64,000 nt of DNA from Ignavibacteria bacterium (GCA_016720145.1 JADJXV010000001.1:248001-312000); one strand, 5' to 3'; positions 16,754 through 27,100 are shown, counted from the first letter of the stretch. Numbers and translations are program-made. Notes: a model not told the origin generated them from the letters alone.

Positions 16754-17952
16754 TATTTAAGTACTCCTAATTCACGTCCTATTTTGCCAAAAGCAGCGAT
16801 TGCCTTATCTAAATGTTCACGAGTATGAGCCGCAGATATCTGAACTCGAATTCTTGCAAGCCCTTTACCTACAACAGGATAAAAGAAACCAACCACGTAT
16901 ATGCGTTCTGCTAATAGTAATTGTGCGAATTGCTGTGCCAGCACTGCATCATAGAGCATAATTGGTGTAATTGGGTGTGTACCGGGCTTGATATCAAATC
17001 CAAGCTTTGTCATTTCTTCACGGAAATACATTGTGTTTGCTTCAAGTTGGTCGCGCAGCTCGGTTGTCTCAGAAAGTAAATCAAATATTTCGATTGAAGC
17101 GCCAACGACTGATGGTGGCAATGAATTACTAAACAAATACGGTCGTGATCTTTGTCGTAATAACTCAATAATTTCTTTTCGTCCGGTTGTAAATCCACCA
17201 ATTCCTCCGCCCAGTGCTTTGCCAAGAGTGCCGGTAATAATATCGACTCTTCCAAGTACACCACAATGCTCAATGACACCACGTCCGTTCTTGCCCATAA
17301 ATCCCATTGAGTGACATTCATCTACCATGACAAGTGCTTGATATTTGTCGGCTAAGTCGCATATTTTGTCGAGAGGGGCGATTGTACCATCCATCGAAAA
17401 TACTGCATCGGTTGCAATCATGATAAAGCGGGCGCCGTCTGCCTTTGCTGCTTGAAGCTGAGCTTCTAAGTCATTCATATCAGCACATTTATAGCGGTAA
17501 CGCTTTGCTTTGCAAAGTCGCACACCATCGATAATAGAGGCGTGATTGAGTTCATCGGAGATGATCGCGTCGAGTTCGCCCAAGAGCGGCTCAAACACGC
17601 CGCCATTGGCATCAAAACATGCCGCATAGAGAATGGTATCGTCCGTATGACAAAACTCAGCAATCTTTCGCTCTAATGTCTTGTGTATGTTTTGAGTACC
17701 GCATATAAATCGTACGCTCGACATTCCATATCCATGAGAGTCAAGTGCTACTTTTGCAGCGGCTATTACGCGTGGATGTGAGGAGAGTCCTAGATAATTA
17801 TTTGCACAAAAATTAAGGACGCTATTTTCTGTTCTTTCGACGGTAATTTCAGCGCCTTGTGGTGAGGTGATGATGCGCTCTGTTTTATACAACCCATTCT
17901 CATGGATAGAAGTTAACTCATTTTGCAGATATTGTTGAAATGTTCCGTACAT
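16753..17952 (-). CDS. kbl: Glycine C-acetyltransferase (2-amino-3-ketobutyrate CoA ligase)
   Basis: A PLP-dependent alpha-oxoamine synthase that splits 2-amino-3-ketobutyrate with CoA to glycine and acetyl-CoA, the second step of threonine breakdown. The frame extends upstream to 18078, but the ATG at 17952 is the better start: an AAGGA box lies 7 nt before it, the product is then 399 residues like E. coli Kbl, and the extension has no family similarity. Visible motifs are FCANNYLGLSSHP, the CGTQ loop, MVDECHSMGFMG and TGTLGKALGGG with the PLP lysine at about K245. No threonine dehydrogenase gene is recognised nearby. Overlaps the downstream dehydrogenase start. Confidence 0.94.
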   Translation of the reverse strand: MYGTFQQYLQNELTSIHENGLYKTERIITSPQGAEITVERTENSVLNFCANNYLGLSSHPRVIAAAKVALDSHGYGMSSVRFICGTQNIHKTLERKIAEFCHTDDTILYAACFDANGGVFEPLLGELDAIISDELNHASIIDGVRLCKAKRYRYKCADMNDLEAQLQAAKADGARFIMIATDAVFSMDGTIAPLDKICDLADKYQALVMVDECHSMGFMGKNGRGVIEHCGVLGRVDIITGTLGKALGGGIGGFTTGRKEIIELLRQRSRPYLFSNSLPPSVVGASIEIFDLLSETTELRDQLEANTMYFREEMTKLGFDIKPGTHPITPIMLYDAVLAQQFAQLLLAERIYVVGFFYPVVGKGLARIRVQISAAHTREHLDKAIAAFGKIGRELGVLK

Positions 17953-18050
17953 GGATAATCCTTCGTAAGAATAGAATGTAGAATTGATTGTTGGGGTTAC
18001 GTCAGAATGTGGATTCGTCACTGCGAAACTACTGAATTTTCTGCTTTCAA

Positions 18051-19430
18051 TTACAACAACGTTCCTTTGAGCAGCCACACGGCAAAACTAAAATAGATGA
18101 TAATTCCTGTCACATCGACGAGAGTCGCGACAAAAGGAGCTGAAGATGCGGCGGGGTCAAAGTTGAGCTTTTTGAGGAGAAAAGGGAGCATCGAACCGCT
18201 GAGTGAACCCCACAGCACGACACCAACGAGGGAAAAAGAAACTGTGAATGCTATTGGAAGATAATGATCTCCATAAGCATGAGTCATCGCAGACCATGCA
18301 ACAATGCGGACAAAGCCAATAGCTCCTAATATTAAACCCAAGAATAAACCTGATAGAAACTCTCTTCGCATCACCCACCACCAATCCTTGAGAGTAACTT
18401 CACCAAGAGATATAGCTCGGACCATAAGGGTGGCAGCCTGAGAACCTGAATTCCCACCGCTTGACATGATAAGCGGAAGAAACATAGAGAGTATTATAGC
18501 TTTTTCGAGTGCACCTTCGAAGTAGCTGAGAGCAGTTGCGGTGAACATCTCACCGATAAATAGAATCACTAGCCAGCCGGCGCGTTTCTTGACCATTCCC
18601 AAAAATGAAATCGTGTTATACGGTTTGTCAAGTGCTTCCATACCGCCGAATTTCTGAAAATCTTCGGTTGCTTCTTCTTCTGAGATATCCATGACATCAT
18701 CGAAAGTCACAATTCCGATCAACACACCATTCGAATCCACTACCGGAAGTGCAGGTATATCATACTTTTCCATTGTGCGTACTGCTACTTCCTGATCATC
18801 GAATGCCGAAACACTGATGACATTTTCATCCATTAGGCTTCGAATTGATTCTTTAGGATCAGAAAAGATAAAAGCTCGTAGGGTAATATCATCGAGAAGT
18901 CGTCCATCATTATCGGTCACATAGATTCTGTTAATTGTTTCGTTATTTTTGTCATAAGTACGTATATGAGCAAGCGCTTGCTTAATAGTCCAATCCGCCC
19001 TGACTGACACGAAATGTGGTGTAGTTAGTCGCCCGATGCTTTGCTCGGGATATCCAAGGAGAAGTCGTGCTTCTTTTAAATCTTCCGGAGAGAGGAGAGT
19101 AAGCAGCTTTTGAGTGGCTTCGGCAGGTAATTCTTCTAAAAGTGCTGTGCGGTCATCGGGGGGGAGCTGCGATAGAATTTCTCGGGTTTCTTGATTGGTG
19201 AGTTCGTGAAGTAAATCATCTTGCTTATCGGATTCTAAATATGCAAAGACTTCGGCAGATATATCTCGCGGTAACGAGCGAAAAAGTAGCACTCGATCTG
19301 CTTGCTCCACATCGAGCATAAGGTCTGCAATTTCAGGAGGTTCCCACGATGTGAGTACCTCCCGCAGATCCGTCCACTGACGCAATTCTATGAGTTCAAG
19401 GATTTCAGGTTTGAGGAGTTCTTTGAGCAT
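18051..19430 (-). CDS. mgtE: Magnesium transporter MgtE
   Basis: A 459-residue, full-length MgtE. Residues about 10-130 form the N-terminal superhelical domain (LPRDISAEVFAYLESD), residues about 135-260 two CBS domains (LPVVDSNGVLIGIVTFDDVMD), and the rest the five-helix channel with the signature LPLIMSSGGNSGSQAATLMVR. The cytoplasmic domains sense Mg2+ and close the pore when it is plentiful. It has no operon partner that fits: kbl follows 98 bp downstream. I see no Mg2+ riboswitch in the 158 bp before the gene. Confidence 0.95.
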   Translation of the reverse strand: MLKELLKPEILELIELRQWTDLREVLTSWEPPEIADLMLDVEQADRVLLFRSLPRDISAEVFAYLESDKQDDLLHELTNQETREILSQLPPDDRTALLEELPAEATQKLLTLLSPEDLKEARLLLGYPEQSIGRLTTPHFVSVRADWTIKQALAHIRTYDKNNETINRIYVTDNDGRLLDDITLRAFIFSDPKESIRSLMDENVISVSAFDDQEVAVRTMEKYDIPALPVVDSNGVLIGIVTFDDVMDISEEEATEDFQKFGGMEALDKPYNTISFLGMVKKRAGWLVILFIGEMFTATALSYFEGALEKAIILSMFLPLIMSSGGNSGSQAATLMVRAISLGEVTLKDWWWVMRREFLSGLFLGLILGAIGFVRIVAWSAMTHAYGDHYLPIAFTVSFSLVGVVLWGSLSGSMLPFLLKKLNFDPAASSAPFVATLVDVTGIIIYFSFAVWLLKGTLL

Positions 19431-19588
19431 AATAATAGTAGTGCTTCTAATTCCATTTAATAAAAGTCTATACTAACTTTAGTATTGGATAAATATCCTT
19501 TAAAACTCTTTTAACCTTATATTAATCAAGTACATCCAAATTAACCAAGGAATAACTAGATAAGAGAGTCATTTACTTGTATTCATAA

Positions 19589-20626
19589 TTAAGCAACTGT
19601 AAGTACTATTTTTCCGAGATAATTACCAGATACCATTAATTCATGTGCTTCAGCTGCCTGACTGAGATCCATCACTCTACCAATAAGAGGCTTGATACTT
19701 TTTGCAGCAGCTAAAGTAAGTAATTCTTCTAATTCTCTTTTTGTGCCGAGATAGAGTCCATGAATAGAAAGATGCCTGAGATAGGTTTGATGAATACTAA
19801 GGGTGGTTTCGCGTCCTGTGAGAATTCCACAAAGTAACATTCTACCACCTTTACGAAGCATTTCAAAACTTTTGGGGAAAGTAGCTGTTCCTGCGTAATC
19901 CATTATACAATCAATACCATACGGGAATAATTTCTTCACTTCAGTAGGAATATCTTCAGTGTAATGATTAAAAACATAATCTGCTCCAAGCTGCTTGATT
20001 GTTTCTTTTTTGTCGTCCTTACCAACGGTTGCGATGACTATTGCACCTGCTGCTTTTGCAAGTTGAACGGCGATTGTACCCAATCCTCCTGATCCTCCCC
20101 AAATAAAAAACGTCTCACCCATTTCAAGCTTTGCCACTGTATAAAGAGCATGATAGGCAGTGAGTCCTGCTACACCAAAAGCTGTAGCATCTTCATAAGA
20201 AATACTTTCGGGTAGAAGTACAACATTTTTAGCAGGAACAGCGCAATATTCGGCATAGCTTCCATTGATATGCATTCCGAAATATTTCCAGTTAAGACAT
20301 AAATGATTCTGATCCGGCTTGGTCGTGCATAAGTAGCATTCTCCACAAGAAACTATCGGCAAGGTAAGTACTCTGTCACCTATAGAAAACCCTTTTACAA
20401 CCGAGCCAATTTCTGAAATTTCACCGACGACATCTCCACCTAAGATATGCGGCATCGGTATCGTGAGCATTGGATATCCGTTACGAACGACGAGATCGGC
20501 GCGGTTAACACTCGTTGCTTTAATTCTGACGAGTATATCTCCCGGTCCACATGTTGGAATAGGAAAGTCGGTAGTATAGTGAAGTTTATCAGTGCCGCCA
20601 TGTTCGGTAAGTAGTACTGCTTTCAT
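19589..20626 (-). CDS. Zinc-type MDR alcohol dehydrogenase / quinone oxidoreductase
   Basis: A 345-residue medium-chain dehydrogenase/reductase. The structural zinc motif is complete (SCGECYLCTTKPDQNHLC, four cysteines near residues 92-106) and the nucleotide-binding motif GGSGGLGTIAVQLAK is present near residue 170. At the place of the first catalytic zinc cysteine the sequence reads SVNRADLV, so that ligand is replaced by Asn as in quinone oxidoreductases. This argues against simple zinc-catalysed alcohol oxidation. It is transcribed divergently from etfB across 144 bp. The substrate cannot be told from the sequence. Confidence 0.85.
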   Translation of the reverse strand: MKAVLLTEHGGTDKLHYTTDFPIPTCGPGDILVRIKATSVNRADLVVRNGYPMLTIPMPHILGGDVVGEISEIGSVVKGFSIGDRVLTLPIVSCGECYLCTTKPDQNHLCLNWKYFGMHINGSYAEYCAVPAKNVVLLPESISYEDATAFGVAGLTAYHALYTVAKLEMGETFFIWGGSGGLGTIAVQLAKAAGAIVIATVGKDDKKETIKQLGADYVFNHYTEDIPTEVKKLFPYGIDCIMDYAGTATFPKSFEMLRKGGRMLLCGILTGRETTLSIHQTYLRHLSIHGLYLGTKRELEELLTLAAAKSIKPLIGRVMDLSQAAEAHELMVSGNYLGKIVLTVA

Positions 20627-20770
20627 GTTTTTGAGGTAATGGAATGAGTAAAATTAGATTTTGAGTGCGCAAAATTACGGAAACGCTACCAATGCACGAA
20701 ACAACTGCTAATTTTAGAGTTTTTCGTATTTTTGCCGCGCAAATTACTATTTGAAACAAAGGAGAATGGA
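20627..20770. promoter_or_regulatory. Divergent promoter region between MDR dehydrogenase and etfB
   Basis: Bacteroidota-type -7 boxes are seen on both strands: TAATTTTG on the minus strand (20670-20677) for the dehydrogenase and TATTTTTG on the plus strand (20727-20734) for etfB. A minus-strand TTG lies 24 nt upstream of the first; no good -33 box is seen for etfB. An AAAGGAG ribosome binding site (about 20758-20764) precedes the etfB ATG at 20771. Confidence 0.45.
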
Positions 20771-21517
20771 ATGAATATTCTTGTATGTATTTCCCAAGTA
20801 CCGGACACAACGACGAAAATAGCTGTCGGGACAGACGGAAAAACGATTGATAAAACCGGAGTAAAGTTTATTTTGAACCCGTATGATGAATTTACGATCG
20901 AAGAAGGATTACGATTAAGAGAGAAGTTTGGCGGCACAGTTACTGCGCTTACTATTGGTGGAGAATCTTCCAAAGAAATTTTACGCACCGCTCTTGCAAT
21001 GGGTGTAGATAAAGCAGTATTCGTAAAAGATGAGGCAAAAGATGACAGCTATTCTATTGCTGTTAATATCGCAGATGTCGCAAATTCAATGTCACCGGAT
21101 GTAATCGTCGTTGGTCGCCAAAGCATTGATTATGATTCATTTGGTATGGCTTCGATGGTGGGAGAATTACTAGGAATGGCTTCTATCTCGGTAGTCTCTT
21201 CATTGTCAATTGAGGGAACATCCGTCACAGCAGAACGAGATGTCGAAGGTGGTAAAGAAATCGTACAAGCATCTTTACCGTGTGTCATTTCAGCACAAAA
21301 AGGACTCAACGATCCACGTTATCCGAAATTACCGGATATTATGAAAGCAAAATCCAAACCTATCGAAGAAAGAGCTTCTGTTGTAAGCACTTCCCGCGTG
21401 CAGACACTTGCTATGGAATTACCGCTATCTAAACGTGTGGGTAAGATTTTAGGTGACTCAGACAGCGATATCGCCGAACTCGTCAGATTACTCCATGAAG
21501 AAGCAAAAGTAATATAA
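20771..21517 (+). CDS. etfB: Electron transfer flavoprotein subunit beta
   Basis: A 248-residue beta subunit. The frame is open from a TTG at 20732, but the ATG at 20771 has a good AAAGGAG box and begins MNILVCISQVPDT, the normal family N-terminus. Further signatures are FILNPYDEFTIEEGLRLRE, VIVVGRQSIDYD and CVISAQKGLNDPRYPKLPDIMKAKSKP, the ETF-beta signature. With EtfA it forms the soluble heterodimer that takes electrons from acyl-CoA dehydrogenases to ETF:quinone oxidoreductase. etfA follows after 46 bp. The hydroxyacyl-CoA dehydrogenase gene 4 kb away may belong to the same pathway. Confidence 0.95.
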   Translation: MNILVCISQVPDTTTKIAVGTDGKTIDKTGVKFILNPYDEFTIEEGLRLREKFGGTVTALTIGGESSKEILRTALAMGVDKAVFVKDEAKDDSYSIAVNIADVANSMSPDVIVVGRQSIDYDSFGMASMVGELLGMASISVVSSLSIEGTSVTAERDVEGGKEIVQASLPCVISAQKGLNDPRYPKLPDIMKAKSKPIEERASVVSTSRVQTLAMELPLSKRVGKILGDSDSDIAELVRLLHEEAKVI

Positions 21518-21563
21518 ACCATACCATTAGGATAATAATTAGGATCACAAATAGGAAAATAAT

Positions 21564-22523
21564 ATGAGCACAATAGTAGTATTTTTAGAAGCAAAAGGCA
21601 GTGAAGTTAAGCGTTCATCACTCGAAGCAATTACAGCCGCACAGGGGATTGCCGGCGGTGGTTCAGTAGTAGGAATTATAGTAGGTGGCACTTCAGCAAA
21701 TGTAGAGAAAACAGGAGAATACGGTTTACATTCTTGTTCAATCGCAACCCATTCATTATTAAACAATTATTCACTGACGGCTGTCGCTGCAACGGTTGCG
21801 CAATTCGCTCAAAGTGTAGGAGCGAGCAATGTGATTTTCCCGGCCACTGTTACCGGCAAAGAACTCGCACCACGAGTTGCTATAAAGCTACAAGCAGGAT
21901 TCATTCCTGATTGTGTCGCTTTGGATGTACAAAACGGTTCGGTTATAGCAACTAGGCCGGTCTATTCAGGAAAAGCAAAGATTACCGTAAAAATAACAAC
22001 AGATATTGGTGTGTATAGTTTACGACCAAATGTGTTTACAGCTCGAACGATTAATGGTGCTAGCCCTGTACAAATTAAAGACTTTGCTCCAAATCTTTCG
22101 AATGATGATGTGAAAGTAACCGTATCAAATATAGTTCGTAACGAAGGCACACTTGATGTATCCGAAGCGGATATAATTGTAAGTGGAGGACGAGGACTCA
22201 AAGGACCTGAAAATTATCATTTAATAGAATCTCTCGGCAAAGTACTTGGTGCAGCGATTGGTGCGTCTCGTGCAGTCGTTGATGCCGGCTGGAGACCTCA
22301 CGGTGAGCAAGTAGGACAAACAGGGAAGACCGTATCTCCCAACCTCTACATTGCGTGTGGTATTTCAGGTGCAGTGCAGCATTTAGCCGGTATGTCTTCC
22401 TCTAAAGTAATTGTAGCTATAAACAAAGACAAAGACGCTCCGATTTTTAAAGTAGCCGATTATGGTATAGTTGGAGATGTATTTGATGTGCTCCCTAAAT
22501 TAACTGCAAAACTTACGCATTAA
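21564..22523 (+). CDS. etfA: Electron transfer flavoprotein subunit alpha
   Basis: A 319-residue, full-length alpha subunit. The N-terminal domain is less conserved, while the C-terminal FAD domain carries the family signature: SGGRGLKGPENYHLIESLG, then GASRAVVDAGWRPHGEQVGQTGK, then LYIACGISGAVQHLAGM and AINKDKDAPIFKVADYGIVGD. It binds the FAD of the ETF heterodimer with EtfB, encoded just upstream. The last four codons and the stop lie in the first unit of a 22-bp tandem repeat (22511-22596), so the C-terminus could vary if the repeat number changed. Confidence 0.95.
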   Translation: MSTIVVFLEAKGSEVKRSSLEAITAAQGIAGGGSVVGIIVGGTSANVEKTGEYGLHSCSIATHSLLNNYSLTAVAATVAQFAQSVGASNVIFPATVTGKELAPRVAIKLQAGFIPDCVALDVQNGSVIATRPVYSGKAKITVKITTDIGVYSLRPNVFTARTINGASPVQIKDFAPNLSNDDVKVTVSNIVRNEGTLDVSEADIIVSGGRGLKGPENYHLIESLGKVLGAAIGASRAVVDAGWRPHGEQVGQTGKTVSPNLYIACGISGAVQHLAGMSSSKVIVAINKDKDAPIFKVADYGIVGDVFDVLPKLTAKLTH

Positions 22524-22596
22524 CTGACTATTACTTACCCATTAACTGACTATTACTTACGCATTAACCGACTATTACTTACGCATTAACCTATTT
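22511..22596 (+). repeat. 22-bp tandem repeat across the etfA stop codon
   Basis: Four units start at 22511, 22533, 22555 and 22577, each reading acttacgcattaac followed by tgactatt with one or two changes; the last is partial. The first unit contains the etfA TAA, and every unit carries a taa at the same place, so expansion would not change the protein. The array ends 5 bp before the next start codon, filling the whole intergenic space. Confidence 0.9.
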
Positions 22597-22601
22597 ATAC
22601 T

Positions 22602-23225
22602 ATGGCAAAAGTGCAATTGGAAGTGTTGGGTCTGACTGCTAATCCTACAAGCAATGGGGCCTATGCCCTTGTTCTTAAAGAAGTTGACGGTCCACGACGT
22701 ATATCAATACTCATCGGTTCTGCCGAAGCAGTAGCGATATATAATGAGCTCGAAGGAATCAAGGCTGCGCGTCCCATAACTCACGACTTAATTCGTGATA
22801 TATTATCGACGCTCGATGTATCGATTGTCGAAATTTATATTAATGAAATGCGAGATGAAACGTACTTCGCGAGTATGATTTTTGACACAACTTCTCAAGA
22901 AGTAGATTGCAGACCAAGCGATGCCATTGCAATCGCACTTCGATGTAACTCACCAATATTTATCAATGAGACCTTGCTGGATGAAGTAAGCTTTTTGCCT
23001 GAAGGAATGGGAGATGACGATCCGAGCGAACACGATGAGGACGATGATGATGAGTTAAAAGAAATCAGACAAAAAGCTGATATATATGATGAGAAAGAAT
23101 TGCCGAGTAAACCGAAAGGAAAGCTCGAAATAATGATACAATATCTTGATAAAGCAGTCAAAGAAGAAGATTATGAACGTGCTGCGCAATTACGTGATGA
23201 AATCTCAAAGTTAAAGAGCAACTAA
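22602..23225 (+). CDS. Bifunctional nuclease family protein (DUF151) with UVR motif
   Basis: A 207-residue protein with two parts. Residues 1-130 match the bifunctional nuclease (BFN/DUF151) domain: RRISILIGSAEAVAIYNELEG, THDLIRDIL, and RPSDAIAIALRCNSPIFINE. After an acidic linker (about residues 140-155) the C-terminal 35 residues form a UvrB/UvrC-type motif, LDKAVKEEDYERAAQLRDEI. The combination is common in Bacteroidota and related phyla. The plant homologue has DNase and RNase activity; the bacterial role is little studied. Domain calls are firm. Confidence 0.9.
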   Translation: MAKVQLEVLGLTANPTSNGAYALVLKEVDGPRRISILIGSAEAVAIYNELEGIKAARPITHDLIRDILSTLDVSIVEIYINEMRDETYFASMIFDTTSQEVDCRPSDAIAIALRCNSPIFINETLLDEVSFLPEGMGDDDPSEHDEDDDDELKEIRQKADIYDEKELPSKPKGKLEIMIQYLDKAVKEEDYERAAQLRDEISKLKSN

Positions 23226-23255
23226 ATATTGTGCTTCTAATATCAACAATTTCCT

Positions 23256-23263
23256 TATTTTTG
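23256..23263 (+). promoter_or_regulatory. -7 box of the tRNA gene
   Basis: TATTTTTG, 23 nt before the mature tRNA, fits the Bacteroidota -7 consensus TAnnTTTG. A possible -33 TTG is at 23229-23231, spacing 24 nt, slightly long. Confidence 0.45.
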
Positions 23264-23285
23264 CGCTCCCAAAATCGACTTAATG

Positions 23286-23361
23286 TGCCGAAGTAGCTCA
23301 GGTGGTTAGAGCAATGGAATCATAATCCATGTGTCGGGGGTTCAAGTCCCTCCTTCGGTAC
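23286..23361 (+). tRNA. tRNA with CAT anticodon (Met, or Ile2)
   Basis: A 76-nt cloverleaf can be folded by eye. The acceptor is tgccgaa/ttcggta, the D arm is agctc...gagc, the anticodon stem atgga/tccat holds the loop atcataa, and the T arm is ggggg-ttcaagt-ccctc. The anticodon is CAT, and CCA is not encoded. The same anticodon serves initiator Met, elongator Met and lysidine-modified Ile. The acceptor begins with a paired T-A, so I favour an elongator Met or Ile2 over the initiator, but cannot decide further. A strong terminator follows within 5 bp. Confidence 0.95.
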
Positions 23362-23365
23362 AAAA

Positions 23366-23407
23366 AAAGTCCGCTTTCTAAGATTAGTTAGAAAGCGGAC
23401 TTTTTAT
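23366..23407 (+). terminator. Strong intrinsic terminator after the tRNA
   Basis: aaagtccgctttcta (23366-23380) pairs perfectly with tagaaagcggacttt (23389-23403) around an 8-nt loop and is followed by T-rich sequence. With A-runs on the left it could also work on the minus strand, but the facing gene ends 90 bp further on. Confidence 0.92.
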
Positions 23408-23496
23408 TTAATACTGCAAGTTGAGATAATGTAGCTATCAAAAAATCCTTATGGAAATAAATGGCTCATGAGCATATTATTGAAAGCAGTACGAAC

Positions 23497-24126
23497 TCAA
23501 TCATCCTTTATCGTTGAATCTAGACATTCTAGCTCTACCCAAACATCACTAAAGATTCCATTTTTCTTATGTTTTAAATTTAGTTTGACAGAATGTGTAT
23601 TCCCGCCACGTTTACCATTGTGCCATCCTGACTGTACATTTATTTTTGACTCTATTCTAGGCTCGATTTCTTTTTCCTCACTACCGTCGTCGTTCAGTTT
23701 AATAGTTGAATTTACTGCAAATGCGTCAAAATCAGGTTTAAAGTAGTGAGATGTTATATAGCTTTTAACTCTATTATACGTTGATGAATCACTGTGACTA
23801 AATAGTACATGAAACTTGAAAAGCTTGTTGTTTTTGAAATACATAGTGACAGTTTCAGCGGTATCTTTTATTTTATCATCATAAACGAATATTCCACCTT
23901 TATACATGATCGTATCTGAAGATAAAGCTGTCAACAGATTTCCGCCCCTTGAATTAAGTATTTTTTCACACTCTAATCTCGCAGAACCAAATTTAATATC
24001 CCAGAATTCTTGAAGAATTTTCTTTTGGGGAATGTTCTTGTTATTACTCTTTTTGACTTGAGCAGACAGTGGATTAAGTACTGCAAGAATAACTAAAGAG
24101 ATGATGATAGTTTTCATTTTAACCAT
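23497..24126 (-). CDS. Hypothetical exported protein
   Basis: A 209-residue protein that I do not recognise. The first 22 residues (MKTIIISLVILAVLNPLSAQ, from the ATG at 24117) form a clear signal peptide; the ATG at 24126 adds only three residues. The mature part has a basic stretch, then alternating short strands. Phrases such as WDIKFGSARLECEKILNSRGG recall small Bacteroidota exported proteins of unknown role that monitor or bind peptides. It is downstream of sprA on the same strand with a 61-bp gap, so it may be read from the same transcript. There is no T9SS tail, no lipobox and no catalytic motif. Confidence 0.7.
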   Translation of the reverse strand: MVKMKTIIISLVILAVLNPLSAQVKKSNNKNIPQKKILQEFWDIKFGSARLECEKILNSRGGNLLTALSSDTIMYKGGIFVYDDKIKDTAETVTMYFKNNKLFKFHVLFSHSDSSTYNRVKSYITSHYFKPDFDAFAVNSTIKLNDDGSEEKEIEPRIESKINVQSGWHNGKRGGNTHSVKLNLKHKKNGIFSDVWVELECLDSTIKDD

Positions 24127-24187
24127 GAGAATGATTCTTGATACAATTCCAACTCAACTTCATTTTGCCAACTATATTAGTCAAGAC

Positions 24188-27100
24188 TTACCTACCACCC
24201 GAAATCGAAATCCTTATATCCAATCCCACTTGTGTCGTACTAAATCCAGGCGTCGAAGCACCTTCGTTTATTGTACCTTCATACCTAAAAAACAAGCGAG
24301 CCGTTACGCGATTACTCATTGAATATCTTGCGCTTGGCTCAATGGTGATATTGGTTGTGCCGTCGATTCGTTGTCCATTCGGGTCGGTAAGTCTTAGTAT
24401 ATCGTAGTTGGCACGTTGGTTGCGTTTGTAGGAACCCAAAAATGCAAACTCCAAGTCATTTTCAAGGTCAATTCCTAGCAGTGCAAATTTGAATCCACGA
24501 CGCGAATATGTACCTTGAATAGATAATTCACTTGATGACTCTCGAGAAATGTTAGAAGTAGCCGATAGGAGAGAATAAGAGGTTTTAGTATTGTAGCGGA
24601 CAGTGCCGGTCAGGGTTCCTTTCAGCTTTGTTTCGTCGAAACTCATCGTCAGACCAATAAGAGGTTGGAATCCAAGTTGTATTTGCTGTCCATCAACAAA
24701 CCGTCCGTTGTCGGTGATTCGGGCATTTTCCTGATACGTTGAAACATAATTATGTTCGAGGGCAATACGACGGGCAATTCCGCCTAGTAACCCCCATTTT
24801 TCGATACCGTCCCAACGGAAGGACCAATTGACACTTGGCATGATCTTACGAACAGATGCAGGCAGGAAAGCAAATGACTCAAGACCATCATGGAATGATT
24901 CTGAAAGTGCATTGGTGATAAGCTGATTACGTTTTACTGTATCGCTACCTGCAGCTGCTAGAATTCCGGGCTGCTTCTCAAGGTACAATTCTATGACATG
25001 TTCAATTGAGTTATTAAGTGGAGCTAAGAATAAGAATTTCGGCAAACTGAGATATGATCTGCTATAAGTTTGAATGATGGTAACATTTGAGAAACTTTGC
25101 TCACCATTTGAATCAGTGATAACTGTTTGATTTTGATTGAACCCGAATTGTGATTTCCATGTCAAATCTAGATTCGCACCTTCCCACAACTGGCGACTTG
25201 TGCGGAATTCAATATTTGACATTTGATTGAAATTCTCAGGAAGGACTGAATTAGGTGGACGAATACCTTTGTCCGTGCTGAATCCAAAAAATGGAAAAGC
25301 AGAACTACCCCGAATCTTGAATCCTCCATGCGGACTCCCAACCAAACCAAGCTGATATGCTGCTGATGGACCCCACATATTATCCTGCCCCAAGCCGAAT
25401 ATTCCACGCCATTGATTCGTAAGACCATTTCCACCAAATAATCCCGGATTACGGGAGATATTATCCTGCTTGAACGTTAACTTGATTTCATCAAAATCGA
25501 GGAATATTGTTTTGAATACTTTGCCGATTGTTCCAAAAAACGATGTGTTGGTATCCGGCTTACCGTACGTAATTCCGAACCATTTATCACTCATTATTTT
25601 CAGTTGAAGACGCGAGCTTAAATTTAAGCTGCTTTGAACGGTTCCGTACTTTACTGCATCTCGGAGAAGTGGATCAGGTTGCAGTGGGTCACGCCATTCG
25701 TATTTTGAAATATAGGATCCTGTGTTGTCAAGATAAGTATTAAGTCCCCAAATATCCGGTAAGCGTGGGCGAAAATTGATGGTTACATTCTGAACATGCG
25801 AACCGTCATCACCGAGATTAAGTATCTTACTGTTGTTGAAAATCATCATTTTAGAGAGCTCATTACCGGTCCGTTGGCGGCCGAACTCATCAACTTCGAG
25901 AGGTGCTAGGGTACTTGCTGTTGTAAATGTATAATCTACAACCGGGCTTAAAAAACCATTTTCGGATAATTTCCAGGAGGATTGTGCTGTTCGCTGAGCA
26001 GTGAAATCTCTCACTACCGGACTCGGAAACTCTAAAAATCGTGATTGTTCGGTCGTTCTTCCACGTTTTAGATCAAGATTTGTATTGAAGCTGGATGGTA
26101 AAAAATTGATTTTCCAATTTTTATATGAACCTATAATCGGTACCTTATCGCTCCATGTTAGTGGTTCTACTGCAACTGGAGGTAAGGTAAGAGCATACGC
26201 AAGTGTGAAATGCCATTGCCATTTAAACCGTTCGATTACAACCGGTGATCGCTCGAATGTTTGAGAATAATCATACCCCATCGATACTTTATTGAAGGTT
26301 TCTTTGATGAGCCAGTGATTGATCGGAATTCCAAGCTTTACACCGGACATTGCCCATTGATCCTGGACTCTAAGAGTTTCCGATCGTGTAGTCACTGCGT
26401 CTGCAACACTTTGAGCTACTTCCGGTGAGCTTCCATTGCTTATTGCTCGATTATATTGATTTATTGCTGCATCTTCAATATGTACATCACTTTGAGCTTC
26501 GAAAATGGGCTTGTCATAGCTTTCCGAATGTGTGTAACTGATTGGCAATTTAGTTTCTCTAAATGCTGTTGGAAGGAATTTTTCCAACGTACCCTGCATT
26601 TGAATCGAAAAATTAGTACTCTGGATACGATTTCCGAAGCGTTCTTCGAGGCGATGGAAGTTTGGATTGGAACGTGAAAAAGTACCAATGATAGAGCCGA
26701 CATCTGCGAGCTTGAGTTCAGCACTTCCAATTGCCGACCAATCGACCGAGCTTTCCGGATCTAACAGCCGGAGTTCATTCACCCACATTGTACTTGTCAA
26801 GTCATTCGGGAAGCGAGCAGCAGGGTTGGAAATTCCAAACCCGATAAACATTACTTTTGTAAGAGTAGGATTACCACGGATCACATAGCTTGCAAGAGGG
26901 TCACCGGAGACCGGAAACTCCTGTCGTTCATTTTCACGTGCAGGATCTCTAATACCTTTCACTGCTGTAAGTTGCGTTAAAGGAATTCCTAAATCTTGCC
27001 AGTTACGAAGTAAGGGGCGACGATATTCGTAATAATTGGCAGAATCGATACCGAATCGTATAAAAGCATACGCAGAAGGTACAGATCCCGCCGGAATATT

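Noticed and set aside
17953..18078. Upstream extension of kbl to 18078
   Set aside because: It overlaps the mgtE 3' end, has no family similarity, and the ATG at 17952 has an AAGGA box and matches the length of E. coli Kbl.
26001..26264. Open frame on the plus strand inside sprA (one of many)
   Set aside because: It is the antisense shadow of a 2309-residue gene with clear SprA similarity; many similar frames occur over sprA and none has a family motif.
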